Shown here piece after piece: positions 5,484-5,867 of a stretch of 5,867 nt of DNA. The position numbers and the translations under genes were made by a program. Source of the DNA: Flavobacteriales bacterium UBA4585 (GTDB taxonomy: Bacteria > Bacteroidota > Bacteroidia > Flavobacteriales > Schleiferiaceae); the NCBI GenBank assembly GCA_949487015.1, contig CATAQZ010000155.1, positions 1 through 5,867 of the forward strand, given 5' to 3'. Below the pieces are notes generated by a model, which saw nothing but the letters and a program-made list of their open reading frames with translations, was not told the origin of the DNA and made no database searches. Position 1 is the stretch's first letter; the number at the start of each line of letters is the position of its first letter.

Positions 5484-5867
5484 CTAGCGTGCTAAATACG
5501 TTTTTAAAAGTGTTGCGTTAAACAACAACATCTCCAGGTACGTGTCTTGATCTGCATCAGGCCCTAAAGAATCACTTAAAAGTTCTGGTCCTAACTCTAC
5601 ATCAAAGCCTTTGTCTAGACAACCGCGCTGGACGCTTTCCATAGCTTGAGGACTCACAATATTCTCTAAAAAGATGGCCGGAACTTCATTCGTACAGATA
5701 AAATCAACCAATTCTGTGATTTCACGTAGACCAAACTCACTAACTGTTGAAGCGCCCTGTAGGGTCCGAACACGCATACCAAAAGTACGTGCGAAATAAC
5801 TGAGTGCATCGTGTGTAGTAATGACTAATCGTTGTTCAGGAATGATGCGCTCTATAATTTTCTGTAC
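5484..5867 (-). CDS. Metal ABC transporter substrate-binding protein (TroA/MntA/ZnuA family), C-terminal part
   Basis: The frame is open to the right edge and yields the last 127 residues before a TAG stop; the signal peptide and N-terminal lobe lie outside. Cluster A-1 binding proteins capture Mn, Zn or Fe in the periplasm (or as lipoproteins) and deliver it to the permease. Family signatures are RLVITTHDALSYFARTFG (13-30 of this fragment), then LQGASTVSE, AIFLENIVS (64-72) and ELLSDSLG (95-102). By comparison with T. pallidum TroA, His19 of the fragment and Asp99 are the third and fourth metal ligands (His199, Asp279); the first two lie outside the window. His rather than Glu at the third position differs from PsaA-type Mn proteins but does not settle the metal. 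It sits immediately before the fused permease with a 1-bp gap. No ATPase gene lies between them, so it must lie further upstream or elsewhere. Confidence 0.92.
   Translation of the reverse strand, partial: VQKIIERIIPEQRLVITTHDALSYFARTFGMRVRTLQGASTVSEFGLREITELVDFICTNEVPAIFLENIVSPQAMESVQRGCLDKGFDVELGPELLSDSLGPDADQDTYLEMLLFNATLLKTYLAR

Noticed and set aside
3301..5867. Assigning manganese, zinc or iron as the transported metal
   Set aside because: The permeases and the half of the binding protein seen do not fix specificity; the MntR-like Glu in the sensor domain hints at Mn but is not decisive.
1..5867. CRISPR arrays, insertion sequences, tRNA or rRNA genes
   Set aside because: No regularly spaced repeats, transposase-like frames, long terminal inverted repeats or RNA-gene signatures were seen on either strand.

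Overview
The window reads as a piece of a Bacteroidota genome, most likely a marine or aerobic Flavobacteriales-type bacterium. The support is a Cys-bounded GCMDP...DDGSC surface-protein motif typical of that phylum, no obvious Shine-Dalgarno sequences, a SPOR-domain envelope protein, and a phenylacetate-catabolism gene beside a metal ABC transporter operon. The genus cannot be fixed from this sequence alone.

Layout, left to right. (1) Positions 2-301 (+) hold the 3' end of paaC, a subunit of the phenylacetyl-CoA epoxidase. A 220-bp gene-free stretch follows, carrying three hairpins; the last (437-464) is a strong intrinsic terminator with a GGGG tetraloop and a T run. (2) Positions 522-3078 (-) hold three tightly coupled genes of unknown function for envelope or secreted proteins. 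In transcription order these are a secreted Cys-rich protein with a BamE/SmpA-like module, a lipoprotein with a paralogous module, and a SPOR-domain protein. Junctions are a 4-bp ATGA overlap and a 2-bp gap, so they are probably one transcription and translation unit. (3) Positions 3079-3300 are a 222-bp spacer with small dyads and a possible promoter, but no convincing terminator. (4) Positions 3301-5867 (-) hold the distal part of a metal-ion ABC transporter operon: the C-terminal part of a TroA/MntA/ZnuA-type binding protein, then two ABC-3 family permeases, each separated from its neighbour by 1 bp. No ATPase gene lies in the window.

The most notable item is the first permease (4172-5482). 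Its membrane domain is fused at the C terminus to a DtxR/MntR-like winged helix plus metal-binding/dimerisation domain. The metal ligands of that domain align without gaps to DtxR (His79, Glu83, His98, position 102 = Glu as in MntR, Glu105, His106). The N-terminal ligand positions appear to be lost. The arrangement recalls the chlamydial YtgC-YtgR permease-repressor fusion and suggests that the transporter carries its own cytoplasmic metal sensor. The three-gene envelope cassette is the second item of interest, because two of its proteins share a module and a third has a peptidoglycan-binding-type domain.
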